64,000 nt of DNA from Adenophora triphylla var. japonica (GCA_022495995.1 JAFEMH010001299.1:258001-322000); one strand, 5' to 3'. Counted from the first letter of the stretch, positions 45,200-54,314 are shown. Translations and numbers: made by a program. Notes: a model not told the origin generated them from the letters alone.

Positions 45200-45645
45200 A
45201 ATCCAAGTATACGAAAATATCCCTTAAGCACCGGCAGTAGGAAGCTTAATCTATGCGCAAGTCTGTACTCGTCCAGACCTTGCATTTATTATAGGGATGC
45301 TTGGTCAATACCAAAGCAATTCGGAAAGAAGAACATTAAGTCGCATCCAAAAGAATGATGAAGTACTTATAAAACATTAAACTACATGCTTATGTATACA
45401 AAATCGGATCATTTTGAGATCATTAGGTATTCCGATTCTGTTTTACTGGATGCAAAGATGTCGAAAGACATCATATGGTTATATCTCTTGTTGAAGAGAA
45501 ATAAGTATAAATTGAACAAATAGATATACAACTTATAGGATCAAACTCCATGTTATTGGATCCATTTTATAAAGCGTTATCTCCTTTTATGTTTCACGAG
45601 CATACTGCTCATATGGGTGAAACGATTTTTGATAATGCATAATGT
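45200..45645 (+). pseudogene. Copia RNase H
   Basis: Short readable stretches only: GSLIYAQVCTRPDLAFIIGM near 45238-45300 and ALSPFMFHEHTAHMGETIFD at about 45570-45635, the usual end of a Copia polyprotein. The part between is shortened and frame-broken. Confidence 0.6.
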
Positions 45646-45998
45646 AGTGGGAGTTTGAGTTGTGCTTTATTTGCTATTTGTTTTATTCATATTGATCTCA
45701 TTTGGTTAATAAGGACTAGTTGATGGAATATATATATATATGTTTTAATATATATTCATTAGGTGTTCCATGCTACACATCTATACTTAATCTATGTCAT
45801 TTAGTTGAACATATATATGTAATTAATGTGGGTTTAGTTGCGAATCAATTACAACGACTGCCCCTTTAGTTCCTATACTTGTGAAACTAATGGACGAGAT
45901 TGTTTTAGAATGACAATGAAGTGCACATATGGATTTTCATTTACATTATGAATATGATTTTATGAGGATTTGTTAAAGTATAAACACATATTTGGGCA

Positions 45999-46013
45999 AT
46001 CCAAGTGGGAGAT
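45999..46013 (+). other. Polypurine tract of Copia
   Basis: AAGTGGGAGAT directly before the 3' LTR start TGTAAG. Confidence 0.75.
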
Positions 46014-46502
46014 TGTAAGAACATGGATTGCAAAATGTGTATACTTTATAAATATAAGTGACATGTAGACGTACATGTATAAATCATTGAAATAATGTTA
46101 TTGTAAAGTATAGAAATATTAATTAAATGTGTAGAATTCCCGAGGTGGAAATTACCTATTTATGATGGGCAGAATGGTAATTTCACACCGCTTAATTGAA
46201 AGGGTGTAGTCCCTTGATGAGGTGCCATTGTTTCCTATATATAGAGGCCTACCATCAGCCTAGAAACACTACATCATCCTTATTTACTCTCTCTATAATC
46301 TGAGTTCTAAGGAAGGCATTCATCATCAAGAAGATCTACAACCTCCTACGTGATTTTCTTCTTCTTCTCTTCCTTCCTTTGCAAGAACATCATCAAGTAA
46401 TAAGATGGACTCAACAGGTATCACGCTTCCGCCTTCATCTTCTTCTCTTACTTAATCTAGACTTGAGTGCTTTCGGGTTATTGGAATAGGAATGTTCCAA
46501 CA
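46014..46502 (+). repeat. 3' LTR of Copia
   Basis: 489 bp, same ends as 31297-31785, followed by the target duplication ATTGC. Confidence 0.92.
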
Positions 46503-46507
46503 ATTGC

Positions 46508-48418
46508 ACTTCACTTCTCTGGTGCCAGTAACCGGTTTATAAATGATAATGCCTTCACACTTTGTTTCAAATTATGGAGAGAGTTTATCAATATTATGTG
46601 TATCCCTAGGCTGATGAAAAGCATCTATATATAAGAAATCAAGGGGCATTTCATTTAGGGAGCACACCCTTTCATTATTAAGCAGCAAAAGCTTACCTTT
46701 TGTCTATCATAAATAGGTAATCTTTGTTTCGGGAATTCTACACATTGATTAATTTTCTATACTTTATACAACATTATACGTCTACACGTTTACGTATTTT
46801 TACTAAGTATACACATTTTGCAATCCATGTTCTAACAATCTCTCACTTGGATTGCTCAAACATGTGTTTATACTCAATAAACCCTTCTAAAATCATATTT
46901 ATAATGCAAATGGCAATCCTTATGTATACTTTATTGTCATTCAACAATCCCGTCCATTAGTTTTATAAGTATATGGACTAAAGTGGTGGTCGTTGTAATT
47001 TATTCGCAACTAAACCCACATTAATCACATATTTATATCCAACTAAATGACATAGATTAAGTATAGATGCGTAGTATGGAAAACTGATGAATATATTGAA
47101 GCATGTATATATATTCTTCCAACTAGTCCTACTTTAACCAAATGAGATCAAAACTAAGTGCACGAGTAAATCTTTCGAAATCTCTAACTTAAGTACCCTT
47201 TGTTTTGTCGAGAGATGAAACATCTCAAGAATGTACTCCCTTAAGTTCCCGTTACCCTTGTACCTCATGAAAACAAGTTTCCTCAAGGAAGCACTTGTTT
47301 TCGATTTTTCGCTTTTTGCAAAGCGTTCTTCAAGGGTATCCAGAAAACCCTTAGCATTGACGTCCTCAGAAACACTGTTCAAGAATGTTTCCGGGACGGC
47401 ATTTTTCATGATCATTAGGCTCACGCGATTGGAACGGTTCCACCTCTCAACACTCAAGCGATCTTCTTGAGTGCTTTTATCAGTGAAAGGAGCTGGACTT
47501 GGTTCCCTTAATGCTAGATCAATGTCCATACAGCCCAAGATCATAGTAATTTTGTTTTTCCAAGTTTTAAAATTAGTCTCATTAAGCATCGGAACACTGT
47601 TCATTGCAGCAGTTAAGGACGAAGCATTCACTAAATCTGTTGGGTTAAGGACAAGAATGAAGTACAAAACATGTATAAGTAACTACATATAAACAGTGAT
47701 TAATCATATCAAAGATTTCCATCTATAAGATAATTAATTTGTGTGTGTGTGTGTATAATTTGAAAAATTCATTTTATTCACATATTAAAGTATACATTCA
47801 TCACTTAATCAACTTCGAATCTAAATAACGTAAATCACTTTGACGACAATATTATTTAGAAAATTTATGAAGTTGTTTAAGCATATAATTAATCACAAAG
47901 AAATAAAGGTTTGAAAAATGTATGTTTTTACTTAAAAAAATAAATGCCAGAATCTGCAGCTGGTGCTCGGTCGAGCATAATCAATGACTCGGCCGAACAG
48001 GTCTGTCCAAGAAATCACAACATTCTGTCCAATGGTGCTCGGCCGAGGCAATAAGGTGCTCGGCCGAGCAAAGAGGTGGTGCTCGACCGAGCACAAGTAA
48101 TGACTCGGTCGTGCATGCTTTTCCAGAAACATTAATCATTCTGTACTACGGTGCTCGGCCGAGTCAAGAAGGTGCTCGGCCGAGCAGACCCTTTCCAGAA
48201 ACTTTTAATAGTCTGTTCCAAAGGTGATCAGCCGAGGTTTTGCCTTATTTGGCCAAGCAAAGTAGTCCGTATGGACATGAATTTCACAAGTAGATCCAGC
48301 ACGGTCGTGCGCCATACAACACTCTATTGTATCAATGGGATAATCTTGTAATATTCATTGTCCATTTTGATGAATTTTATGTATTTTAAGCAAAACATTC
48401 AATCCTTTCAGATTTTAA
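46508..48418 (-). mobile_element. Older gag-only Copia derivative, interrupted twice
   Basis: On the minus strand: leader with TCGGCCGAG palindromes (48235-47960), gag ORF (47667-47134), a short 3' region related to 45650-46013, a polypurine tract, and LTR sequence (46837 leftwards, starting TGTTAGAACATGG) homologous to the Copia LTR. The full-length Copia sits inside this LTR; the outer CACTA sits in the leader. The leader continues at 63944-64000, where the minus strand has CTCTAATTCATTCATAGAGT, matching the Copia leader near 32293. No pol is present. Confidence 0.75.
47134..47667 (-). CDS. Copia gag-only protein (177 aa)
   Basis: An open frame of 177 aa with the Copia gag (UBN2-like) pattern: NPTDLVNASSLTAAMNSVPM, FKTWKNKITMILGCMDIDLA, ERWNRSNRVSLMIMKNAVPE, LRKLVFMRYKGNGNLREYIL and LEISKDLLVHLV. 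It is closely related to the broken gag at 33377 but has no internal frameshift. Directly after LLVHLV the DNA jumps to the 3' non-coding region (LISFG then stop; compare GATCTCATTTGGTTAA at 45694 of the full Copia), so zinc knuckle, protease, integrase and RT were removed by one deletion. The likely start is MYFILVL or the internal MNSVPML. If expressed it would make a truncated capsid-type protein. Confidence 0.65.
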   Translation of the reverse strand: MYFILVLNPTDLVNASSLTAAMNSVPMLNETNFKTWKNKITMILGCMDIDLALREPSPAPFTDKSTQEDRLSVERWNRSNRVSLMIMKNAVPETFLNSVSEDVNAKGFLDTLEERFAKSEKSKTSASLRKLVFMRYKGNGNLREYILEMFHLSTKQRVLKLEISKDLLVHLVLISFG

Positions 48419-48935
48419 CACTACCAGAAACAGGTCATTTAGCGACGGAATTATCAGCGACGGACAGATTCCGTCGCTAAATAGCGGCGGAATATAGGCT
48501 TTAGCGTCGGAAAATTTTTGGCGTCAAATTTAGCGACGGAATTTAATTCCGCCGCTAAATTCCGCCGCTAAAACGAATATTCCTCGAATATTCGTTTATT
48601 TCCGCCGCTAATTTGGCGGTTGATTTACCGACGGAATATTCCGCCGCTAAATATTTATCAGCGACGGAATTATTCCGCCGGTGAAAATATATCATATTTT
48701 TATTTTTTTATTTATCAGCGTCGGAAATATTCCGACGGTGAAATTAAAATATTTTTTATTTTTCTTTTTGAAATATTACAGAAGCGAAATATTTCCGACG
48801 GTGAAATTAAATGTTTTTTTTTTTTTTATTAAACACCGACGGAATATTTCCGCCGCTGATAATTTAATATTTTTTTTATTTATCAGCGACGGAAAATTCC
48901 GTTGCTGATAATAAAATGTAATTTTTGTTTATTTT
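48419..48935. repeat. Left subterminal repeat region of the outer CACTA
   Basis: Dense copies of AGCGACGGAAT, TTCCGCCGCTAA and variants such as TCGGAAATATTCCGACGGTG, in both orientations. In CACTA elements such arrays are the binding sites for the element-encoded TNPA-type protein. Confidence 0.85.
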
Positions 48936-49160
48936 TAGAACTAATTAACAAAATAACAAACTAAAAAACATTAAAATATCATAAATATTTATGATATTTT
49001 TGAAAAAATAAATAAATCATAAATATTTATTAATTTTAATTTTATAATGCCATTATTTTTATTTATATAAAATATGAAAGTTATTTTAAATTACTCTCAA
49101 AAAAATAAATATGAGTCGATAAATATTATTTTTGAAAAAATAAATAAATTATAAACCCTA
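48936..49160. repeat. AT-rich arm of a large inverted duplication
   Basis: ATATCATAAATATTTATGAT, TCAAAAAAATAAATATGAGT and ATAAATATTATTTTTGAAAA are found inverted at 51840-52480. With the mirrored minisatellites and DnaJ copies this shows that the left end has been duplicated head to head about a centre near 50.5 kb. Confidence 0.6.
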
Positions 49161-49672
49161 AACCTAATACCCTATATACTATACACTATATATACCCTAT
49201 ACCCTATACCACATACCACATGCCACATACCACTATGCCACATACCTATACCACATACCCTATGCCACATACCCACATGCCACATGCCACATACCACATG
49301 CCCATGCCTATGCCACATGCCACATGCCACATACCCTACATGCCACATGCCACATGCCACATACTTATGCCTATACCCTATGCCCTATACCACATACCTA
49401 TACATACCATATACCACATATCTATACCATATACCACATGCCACATACCACATGCCACTATGCCACATGCCTATACCACATACATGCCACATACCATATA
49501 TCCACATGCCACATGCCTATGCCACATGCCACATACCTATGCCCTATACCACTATACCACATACCTATGCCACTATACCACTATACCCTATACACTATAC
49601 CCTATACCACCACATACCTATACCTATACCACATACCATACCACATACCACACTATACCTATTCCCAATTGG
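49161..49672. repeat. CCCTATA / CCACATACC minisatellite
   Basis: Degenerate short repeats of CCCTATACC, CCACATACC and CCACATGCC. Long frames through it in all three plus phases are repeat translations. The G-rich mirror is at 51354-51826. Confidence 0.85.
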
Positions 49673-49792
49673 TAAATTGCATACAATTTTAAATTTTTAT
49701 CCAAAATAAAACAAAAACAAGATTAGTCAAAACAAGGAACTAACCTTGACTATTAGACAACACTCTGGAGATTATTGTCTCATAAGTCATAA

Positions 49793-50155
49793 CTAAGATA
49801 TCCGAGAAAACAAAGACCCAGCATCATTCTTTGCTTGAGCCTGGCTGTACTCTCTCTGGCCCCCACCACCGTGCATGTCATCATCTACATCGTAAGCTTC
49901 AATGTTGACATCGTGAAGGGTTGTCTCCTCGCACTCATCATCAAGCTCCATATATGTCATCTGCGATGAAGGCTTAGGAGGCAGCACACCCTCTAGGGCC
50001 TTGCATTGTTCGGAAGTCGAGGAATGCAGGAAGTCGAACCCAGATTCGGACCCGGACGAGGAAGGGAGAGAATTGAAATGTGGAATTACACTGAAATTAA
50101 AGATGAAATAGCACCGGGGTAAGAGCGGCTCGATATTTGTTTTTTTCAAATTCAA
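49793..50155 (-). CDS. Captured DnaJ (HSP40 type A) C-terminus, chimeric ORF, copy 1
   Basis: An open frame of 120 aa. Residues from about 50 onward (QCKALEGVLPPKPSSQMTYM, ELDDECEETTLHDVNIEAYD, VDDDMHGGGGQREYSQAQ) match the acidic, Gly-rich tail of plant type A DnaJ proteins of the J2/J3 (ANJ1) group, which work with cytosolic HSP70. The usual basic/Gln linker before EAYD is missing, and the farnesylated Cys-containing terminus is replaced by AQAKNDAGSLFSRIS. The first 50 residues are unrelated. The J domain and zinc-finger region are absent, so it cannot be a co-chaperone. It is a transposon-captured gene piece; the intact chimeric frame may be chance or may be expressed. Confidence 0.7.
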   Translation of the reverse strand: MNLKKTNIEPLLPRCYFIFNFSVIPHFNSLPSSSGSESGFDFLHSSTSEQCKALEGVLPPKPSSQMTYMELDDECEETTLHDVNIEAYDVDDDMHGGGGQREYSQAQAKNDAGSLFSRIS

Positions 50156-50429
50156 TTCTTTGGAGAGAGAGAGAGAGAGAGAGAGAGGATGGGAGAGAGG
50201 GATTTAGAGGTGTCTGATTAATTTGGTTTGAAAGTTTGAATTGGATTATCTGCTTGTTGTTCGTTCGGAAATTTTGAAATTTTAAATGAGCGCCAACTTG
50301 GCGCGCTGTTTATTGTGAAATTAATCCATCCGATCCGGTCCGACTTTTTGTAGATACGAAATTGAAAAGGAGAGATTTTGCATTTGACTCACTTGGAATT
50401 TAGGTAAACGATATTTAGCCCCTAACAAA
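50156..50429. other. Spacer between captured DnaJ pieces
   Basis: Contains (GA)n at 50161-50187 and unassigned sequence (GCGCCAACTTGGCGCGCTG at 50291-50309, a small palindrome). It could be promoter or leader sequence for the minus-strand chimeric ORF. Confidence 0.35.
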
Positions 50430-50598
50430 TATGTCATCACCCTTTCGCTTGAACTTTGGGTGCTCTTTATGTTGTAGTACAAAGACTATGTCTCCAGTAA
50501 GAGTGTCAGGAGCTTCATCGGCTTCTCGTGTGGGAATGTAATTTTCTGTCCATTTTGCATACCCTTCTCCACAACCACTTCCAAGACCTTCTTCTCCT
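50430..50598 (-). pseudogene. Captured DnaJ substrate-binding domain exon
   Basis: The minus strand reads KKVLEVVVEKGMQNGQKITF in one frame and EADEAPDTLTGDIVFVLQHK then EHPKFKRKGDDIF in the next, the C-terminal substrate-binding domain of a plant type A DnaJ. A small frame change separates the two halves. It abuts the plus-strand DnaJ tail at about 50599, so the two pieces were joined in opposite orientation. Confidence 0.75.
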
Positions 50599-50790
50599 GT
50601 ACAATGCAAGGCCCTAGAGGGTGTCTTTGCCTCCTAAGCCTTCATCGCGCGGATGACGGATATGGAGCTTGATGAGTGCGAGGAGACAACCCTTCACGAT
50701 GTCAACATTGAAGCTTACGATGTAGATGATGACATGCGCGGTGGTGGGGGCCGAGAGAGTGCGGTGTGCTCAGCGGTAATGATGTGGGTT
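50599..50790 (+). pseudogene. Captured DnaJ C-terminus, inverted copy 2
   Basis: The plus strand reads QCKALEGV, then after a stop MTDMELDECEETTLHDVNIE AYDVDDDMRGGGGRESAVCS. It is the inverted counterpart of the piece at 49793-50010 and is followed by the same 3' sequence (GGATATCTTAGTTATGACTT). The usual MELDECEE spelling is kept here, whereas copy 1 has an extra Asp. Confidence 0.75.
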
Positions 50791-50960
50791 TTTGTTTTAC
50801 GGATATCTTAGTTATGACTTATGAGACAATAATCTCCAGAGTGTTGTCTAATAGTTGGTTAGTTCCTTGTTTTTGTTTTACGGATATCTTAGTTATGACT
50901 TATGAGACAATAATCTCCAGAGTGTTGTCTAATAGTTGGATTAGTTCCTTGTTTTGTATA
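50791..50960 (+). repeat. 81-bp tandem duplication of captured DnaJ 3' sequence
   Basis: GGATATCTTAGTTATGACTT through ATAGTTGG recurs at an 81-base offset (50801 and 50882). An inverted single copy lies at about 49745-49803. This is probably 3' untranslated sequence captured with the DnaJ coding piece. Confidence 0.75.
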
Positions 50961-51350
50961 AACCACACTAAGCCCTAAACCACTAAACCACAAACCACTA
51001 ACCTAAACCCTAAACCCTAACCCTAAACCCTAAACCCTAAACCTAAACCCTAACCCCTAACCCTAACCCTAAACCACAACCCCTAAAACCTAACCCCAAC
51101 CCACAAACCACTAAACCACTAAACCACAAACCCTAAACCCTGACCCTAACTCCCTAAACCACTAAACCACACAAACCACAACCCTAAACCACTAAACCTA
51201 AACCACCTAAACCACTAACCTAAACCACTAAACCACTGAAGCCACACAAACCACTAAGCCACAACACAAACCCTAAAGCCCCAACCACTAAAGCCACAAA
51301 CCACAAACCACTAACCCCTAACCCTAAACCTAAACCCTAACCTAAATTTC
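50961..51350. repeat. Interstitial telomere-like array (CCCTAAA variants)
   Basis: Runs of AAACCCTAAACC and AACCCTAACCCTAA mixed with ACCACTAAACC variants, the plant telomere heptamer in C-rich orientation, heavily degenerate. It lies inside the CACTA element, so it is not a chromosome end. Confidence 0.8.
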
Positions 51351-51353
51351 TAA

Positions 51354-51826
51354 CCCCTATACCCTGTGTATAGGGTATAGGGTACAGGGTATAGGGTACA
51401 GGGTATAGGGTATAGGGTATAGGGTAATGGGTATAGGGTATAGGGTATAGGGTATAGGATATAGTGTATAGGGTATAGGGTATAGGATATAGTGTATAGG
51501 GTATAAGGTATAGGGTATAGGGTATAGGGTATAGGGTATAGGGTATAGGGTATAGGGTATAGTGTATAGGGTATAGGGTATAGGGTATAGTGTATAGGGT
51601 ATAGGGTATAGGGTATAGTGTATAGGGTATAGGGTATAGGGTATAGGGTATAGGGTATAGGGTATAGGGTATAGTATATAGTATATAGGGTATTAGGGTA
51701 TAGGGTATAGGGTATAGGGTATAGGGTATAGGATATAGTGTATAGGGTATAGGGTATAGGATATAAGGTATAGGGTATAGGGTATAGGGTATAGTGTATA
51801 GGGTATAGGGTATAGGGTATAGGGTA
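51354..51826. repeat. GGGTATA heptamer array
   Basis: More than 60 copies of the 7-base unit GGGTATA with occasional GTGTATA and GGATATA variants. It differs by one base from the plant telomere unit. The 167-aa frame over it is repeat translation. It mirrors the C-rich repeats at 49161-49672. Confidence 0.92.
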
Positions 51827-51839
51827 TTTTATATAAATA

Positions 51840-52485
51840 AAAATAACTTTCATATTTTATATAAATAAAAATTATCATCAATTATAAAATTAAAATTAAT
51901 TAATATTTATGATTTATTTATTTTTTCAAAAATATCATAAATATTTATGATTTATTTATTTTTATATAAATAAAAATAATGATATTTATTAAATTAAAAA
52001 TTTTACAAAAATAATATTTATTGACTCATATTTATTTTTTTGAGAGTAATTTAAAATAACTTTCATATTTTATATAAATAAAAATTATCATCAATTATAA
52101 AATTAAAATTAATTAATATTTATGATTTATTTATTTTTTCAAAAATATCATAAATATTTATGATTTATTTATTTTTATATAAATAAAAATAATGATATTT
52201 ATTAAATTAAAAATTTTTCAAAAATAATATTTATTGACTCATATTTATTTTTTTGAGAGTAATTTAAAATAACTTTCATATTTTATATAAATAAAAATTA
52301 TCATCAATTATAAAATTAAAATTAATTAATATTTATGATTTATTTATTTTTTCAAAAAATATCATAAATATTTATGATTTATTTATTTTTATATAAATAA
52401 AAATAATGATATTTATTAAATTAAAATTAATAAATATTAATGATTTATTTATTTTTCAAAAATATAATGAAAACAATTATATTTA
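51840..52485. repeat. 213-bp AT-rich tandem repeat, about three copies
   Basis: The anchor AACTTTCATATTTTATATAA starts at 51845, 52058 and 52271, a 213-base period; the third copy is partly truncated. The unit is the inverted form of 48936-49160. Confidence 0.85.
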
Positions 52486-52735
52486 TTAATAATAGCGGCG
52501 GAAATTTCCGTCGAATTTAAAATCGCCGGCGGAAATTTCCGTCGGTGAGAGTGCCATGTCATCGATCCGGTGAGCGTACGCATAGTTTAGCGTCGGATTT
52601 ACGACGACGGAATATTCCGCCGCTAAATATTAATTATAGCGTCGGAATTTAATTTCCGCCGCTATAATTAATATTTAGCGGCGGAATATTCCGTCATTGA
52701 AAATTATAAATACTCAATTAATCCCTCGGATATCA
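52486..52735. repeat. Internal subterminal-type CACTA repeats
   Basis: GCGGCGGAAATTTCCGTCG, GCCGGCGGAAATTTCCGTCG and TAGCGGCGGAATATTCCG motifs, the same kind as at the element ends. They mark the far edge of the inverted left-end duplication. Confidence 0.7.
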
Positions 52736-52947
52736 ATTACGTATCATTTCCCTCTCTCTCTTCTTCGCTTTCTCTCTCTTCCCGCTCTCTGCGACCTAAG
52801 AAGAAGAAGAATCGCCGTCCGTCCACCTCTCCACCGTCTCTCGCCGTGACTAAGCTTCGCCGTCCACCATCTCCACCGTCTTCACCATCTGCGTCTCTCT
52901 CTCCCTCTCGAAGCGATCCAATTTCTCAATCCTAGCTCTCTTCAAGG
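52736..52947 (+). promoter_or_regulatory. Leader exon with splice donor inside the outer CACTA
   Basis: A CT-rich leader (CCCTCTCTCTCTTCTTCGC...) without an ATG, ending CTCTTCAAG|GTACGTG, a strong donor. GTCCACC/CTCCACCGTCTC repeats suggest a plant 5' leader. It could be the leader of the CACTA gene or of the captured SDR gene; its start ATTACGTATCATTT resembles the inner element's minus-strand leader near 58420, which favours the former. Confidence 0.45.
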
Positions 52948-53063
52948 TACGTGATTGTTACTGACTTACCGTCAAATTTCTCAATTTCTCAATCCTAGCT
53001 CTCTCCCCTTAAACTACATTCGATTGTATTTTTTACCGGTTTACCCGGTCAATTTTTGGAAAG

Positions 53064-53174
53064 AGATTTGAAGGGAGCGATTATTCTGGCGCTTCAACAC
53101 AAGGTATAGGATTCAGCATCGCTGAACGCCTCGGACTGGAAGGCGCCTCTGTTGTCATTTCTTCTCGCAGACAG
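53064..53174 (+). pseudogene. Captured exon of a short-chain dehydrogenase/reductase (IBR1/SDRa type)
   Basis: Reads GASTQGIGFSIAERLGLEGA SVVISSRRQ, the cofactor-binding TGxxxGIG turn and first helix/strand of the Rossmann fold, as in the plant peroxisomal SDR family of IBR1/SDRa (DHRS4-like). The exon ends CGCAGACAG|GTTCTG, a donor at the expected exon border. The start (RDLKG... with a few bases missing before the glycine motif) is frame-damaged. No further SDR exons were found on either side; the inner CACTA lies in the following intron. A transposon-captured gene fragment, not a working enzyme. Confidence 0.75.
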
Positions 53175-53242
53175 GTTCTGTTCATCTCTTCCTTCTCTAT
53201 GCTGTAAATACCCTTTTTATTTTCTCTTTTTCATTAGGTTTT

Positions 53243-53735
53243 CACTACTAGAAAAAGGCCGTTTACCGACGGAAATTTCCGTCGGTATTTCTACAAATCC
53301 GTCGCTAAATTGATATTACCGACGGAAATAGTCCGTCGGATTCCGTCGGAAATAATTGGTTGGTAATACCGACGGACAAATTCCGCCGGTATTTCTGTCG
53401 GATTATCCGCCGGAAAATAAAAAATTCCGCCGGAAAACGTCCGTCGGAAATGAGTTACGCCGGCCGGTTAACCGGAGCAATACCGGAGGTTACCGATGGA
53501 AATATCCGTCGGAAATAAAATCATTACCGACGGTTATAACCGTCGGAAATCAAAAAATTTACCGTCGGATCTGTCCGTCGGAATATAAACCCTGGCCGAC
53601 GGATATGTCCGTCGGTATTTTGAGTATTATTTTTTTATTTTTATTTTCCGACGGATATTTCCGCCGGAAAAATTGAATTATTTATTTTTGTATTAGTTTA
53701 CCGACGGAAATTTCCGTCGGTAATCTGGCAATTTT
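53243..53735. repeat. Left subterminal repeats of the inner CACTA
   Basis: Many copies of TACCGACGGA, TCCGTCGGAAAT and TTCCGCCGG, often as inverted pairs around AAATTT. Confidence 0.85.
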
Positions 53736-53914
53736 AAAAAAAAATTTGTTTTATTATTAAACCACACAGTAAAAGGCTGTAAACTGTTCAAACAACCTGT
53801 TTTAAACAACTACAAACTACAAACACACACAAACAACCCAATTACAAACTACAAACACACACAAACAACTGTTTCGCTTGTACATCAAATAAAATACATA
53901 TGTTTGTCCAAATC

Positions 53915-54120
53915 AAGCGACGGGGAAGGGGAAAGGGGAAACCGCCGGGAAAGGGGAAAGGGGAAACGGCCGGGAAAGGGGAAAGGGAAACGGCCGGGGA
54001 AAGGGGAAAGGGGAAACCGCCGGGGAAAGGGGGAAAGGGGAAACGGCCGGGGAAAGGGGAAAAGGGAAGGGGAAAACTAGGGAAAGGTCGGGGAAAAAGG
54101 GAAAGGGAAAAAGAAACTAC
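53915..54120. repeat. GGGGAAA-rich minisatellite
   Basis: About ten units of GGGAAAGGGGAAACCGCCG or GGGAAAGGGGAAACGGCCG, length varying by a base or two. The frame over it (53900-54166) is Gly/Lys/Pro repeat and not considered a gene. Confidence 0.8.
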
Positions 54121-54314
54121 ATATGTTTGTTTGTTTAATTACATGTCAATGAAAATTCATGTTTAACAACCACGAGCGCCGCCATTCTGCTACCGCTACC
54201 ACCACCATGCATGTATAAACCTATCAAGATATTAATTAAAAAATAATATATCAATATATATACAAATAAAAAGACAATAATAAAATGTAAACATTATATA
54301 TATGACATTTACAA

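Larger units (their letters stand above)
31297..46502 (+). mobile_element. Ty1/Copia LTR retrotransposon, full length, interrupted by a chromovirus
   Basis: Two 489-bp LTRs (TGTAAG...CCAACA) flanked by ATTGC (31292-31296, 46503-46507). Order: 5' LTR, initiator-Met primer site, a long 1.6-kb leader, gag, [chromovirus 33946-42618], gag end, protease, integrase, reverse transcriptase, RNase H, polypurine tract, 3' LTR. Integrase before RT defines Copia. By eye about six substitutions separate the two LTRs, so insertion was recent, yet coding parts are full of stops, so it was probably copied from an already defective source. Length without the insert is about 6.5 kb. Confidence 0.92.

Noticed and set aside
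46724..46960. 78-codon plus-strand ORF near the older Copia LTR
   Set aside because: Lies across LTR and polypurine tract of the minus-strand element; non-coding.
49220..49709. Three overlapping His/Pro/Tyr-rich ORFs of 122-151 codons
   Set aside because: All three phases stay open because the DNA is a short CCACATACC/CCCTATACC repeat; not a gene.
51350..51853. 167-codon Tyr/Thr/Leu/Pro repeat ORF
   Set aside because: Translation of the GGGTATA heptamer array; 7-base units cycle through three phases without stops.
53900..54166. 88-codon Gly/Lys/Pro-rich ORF
   Set aside because: Product of the GGGAAAGGGGAAACCGCCG minisatellite, without initiation context or domain.
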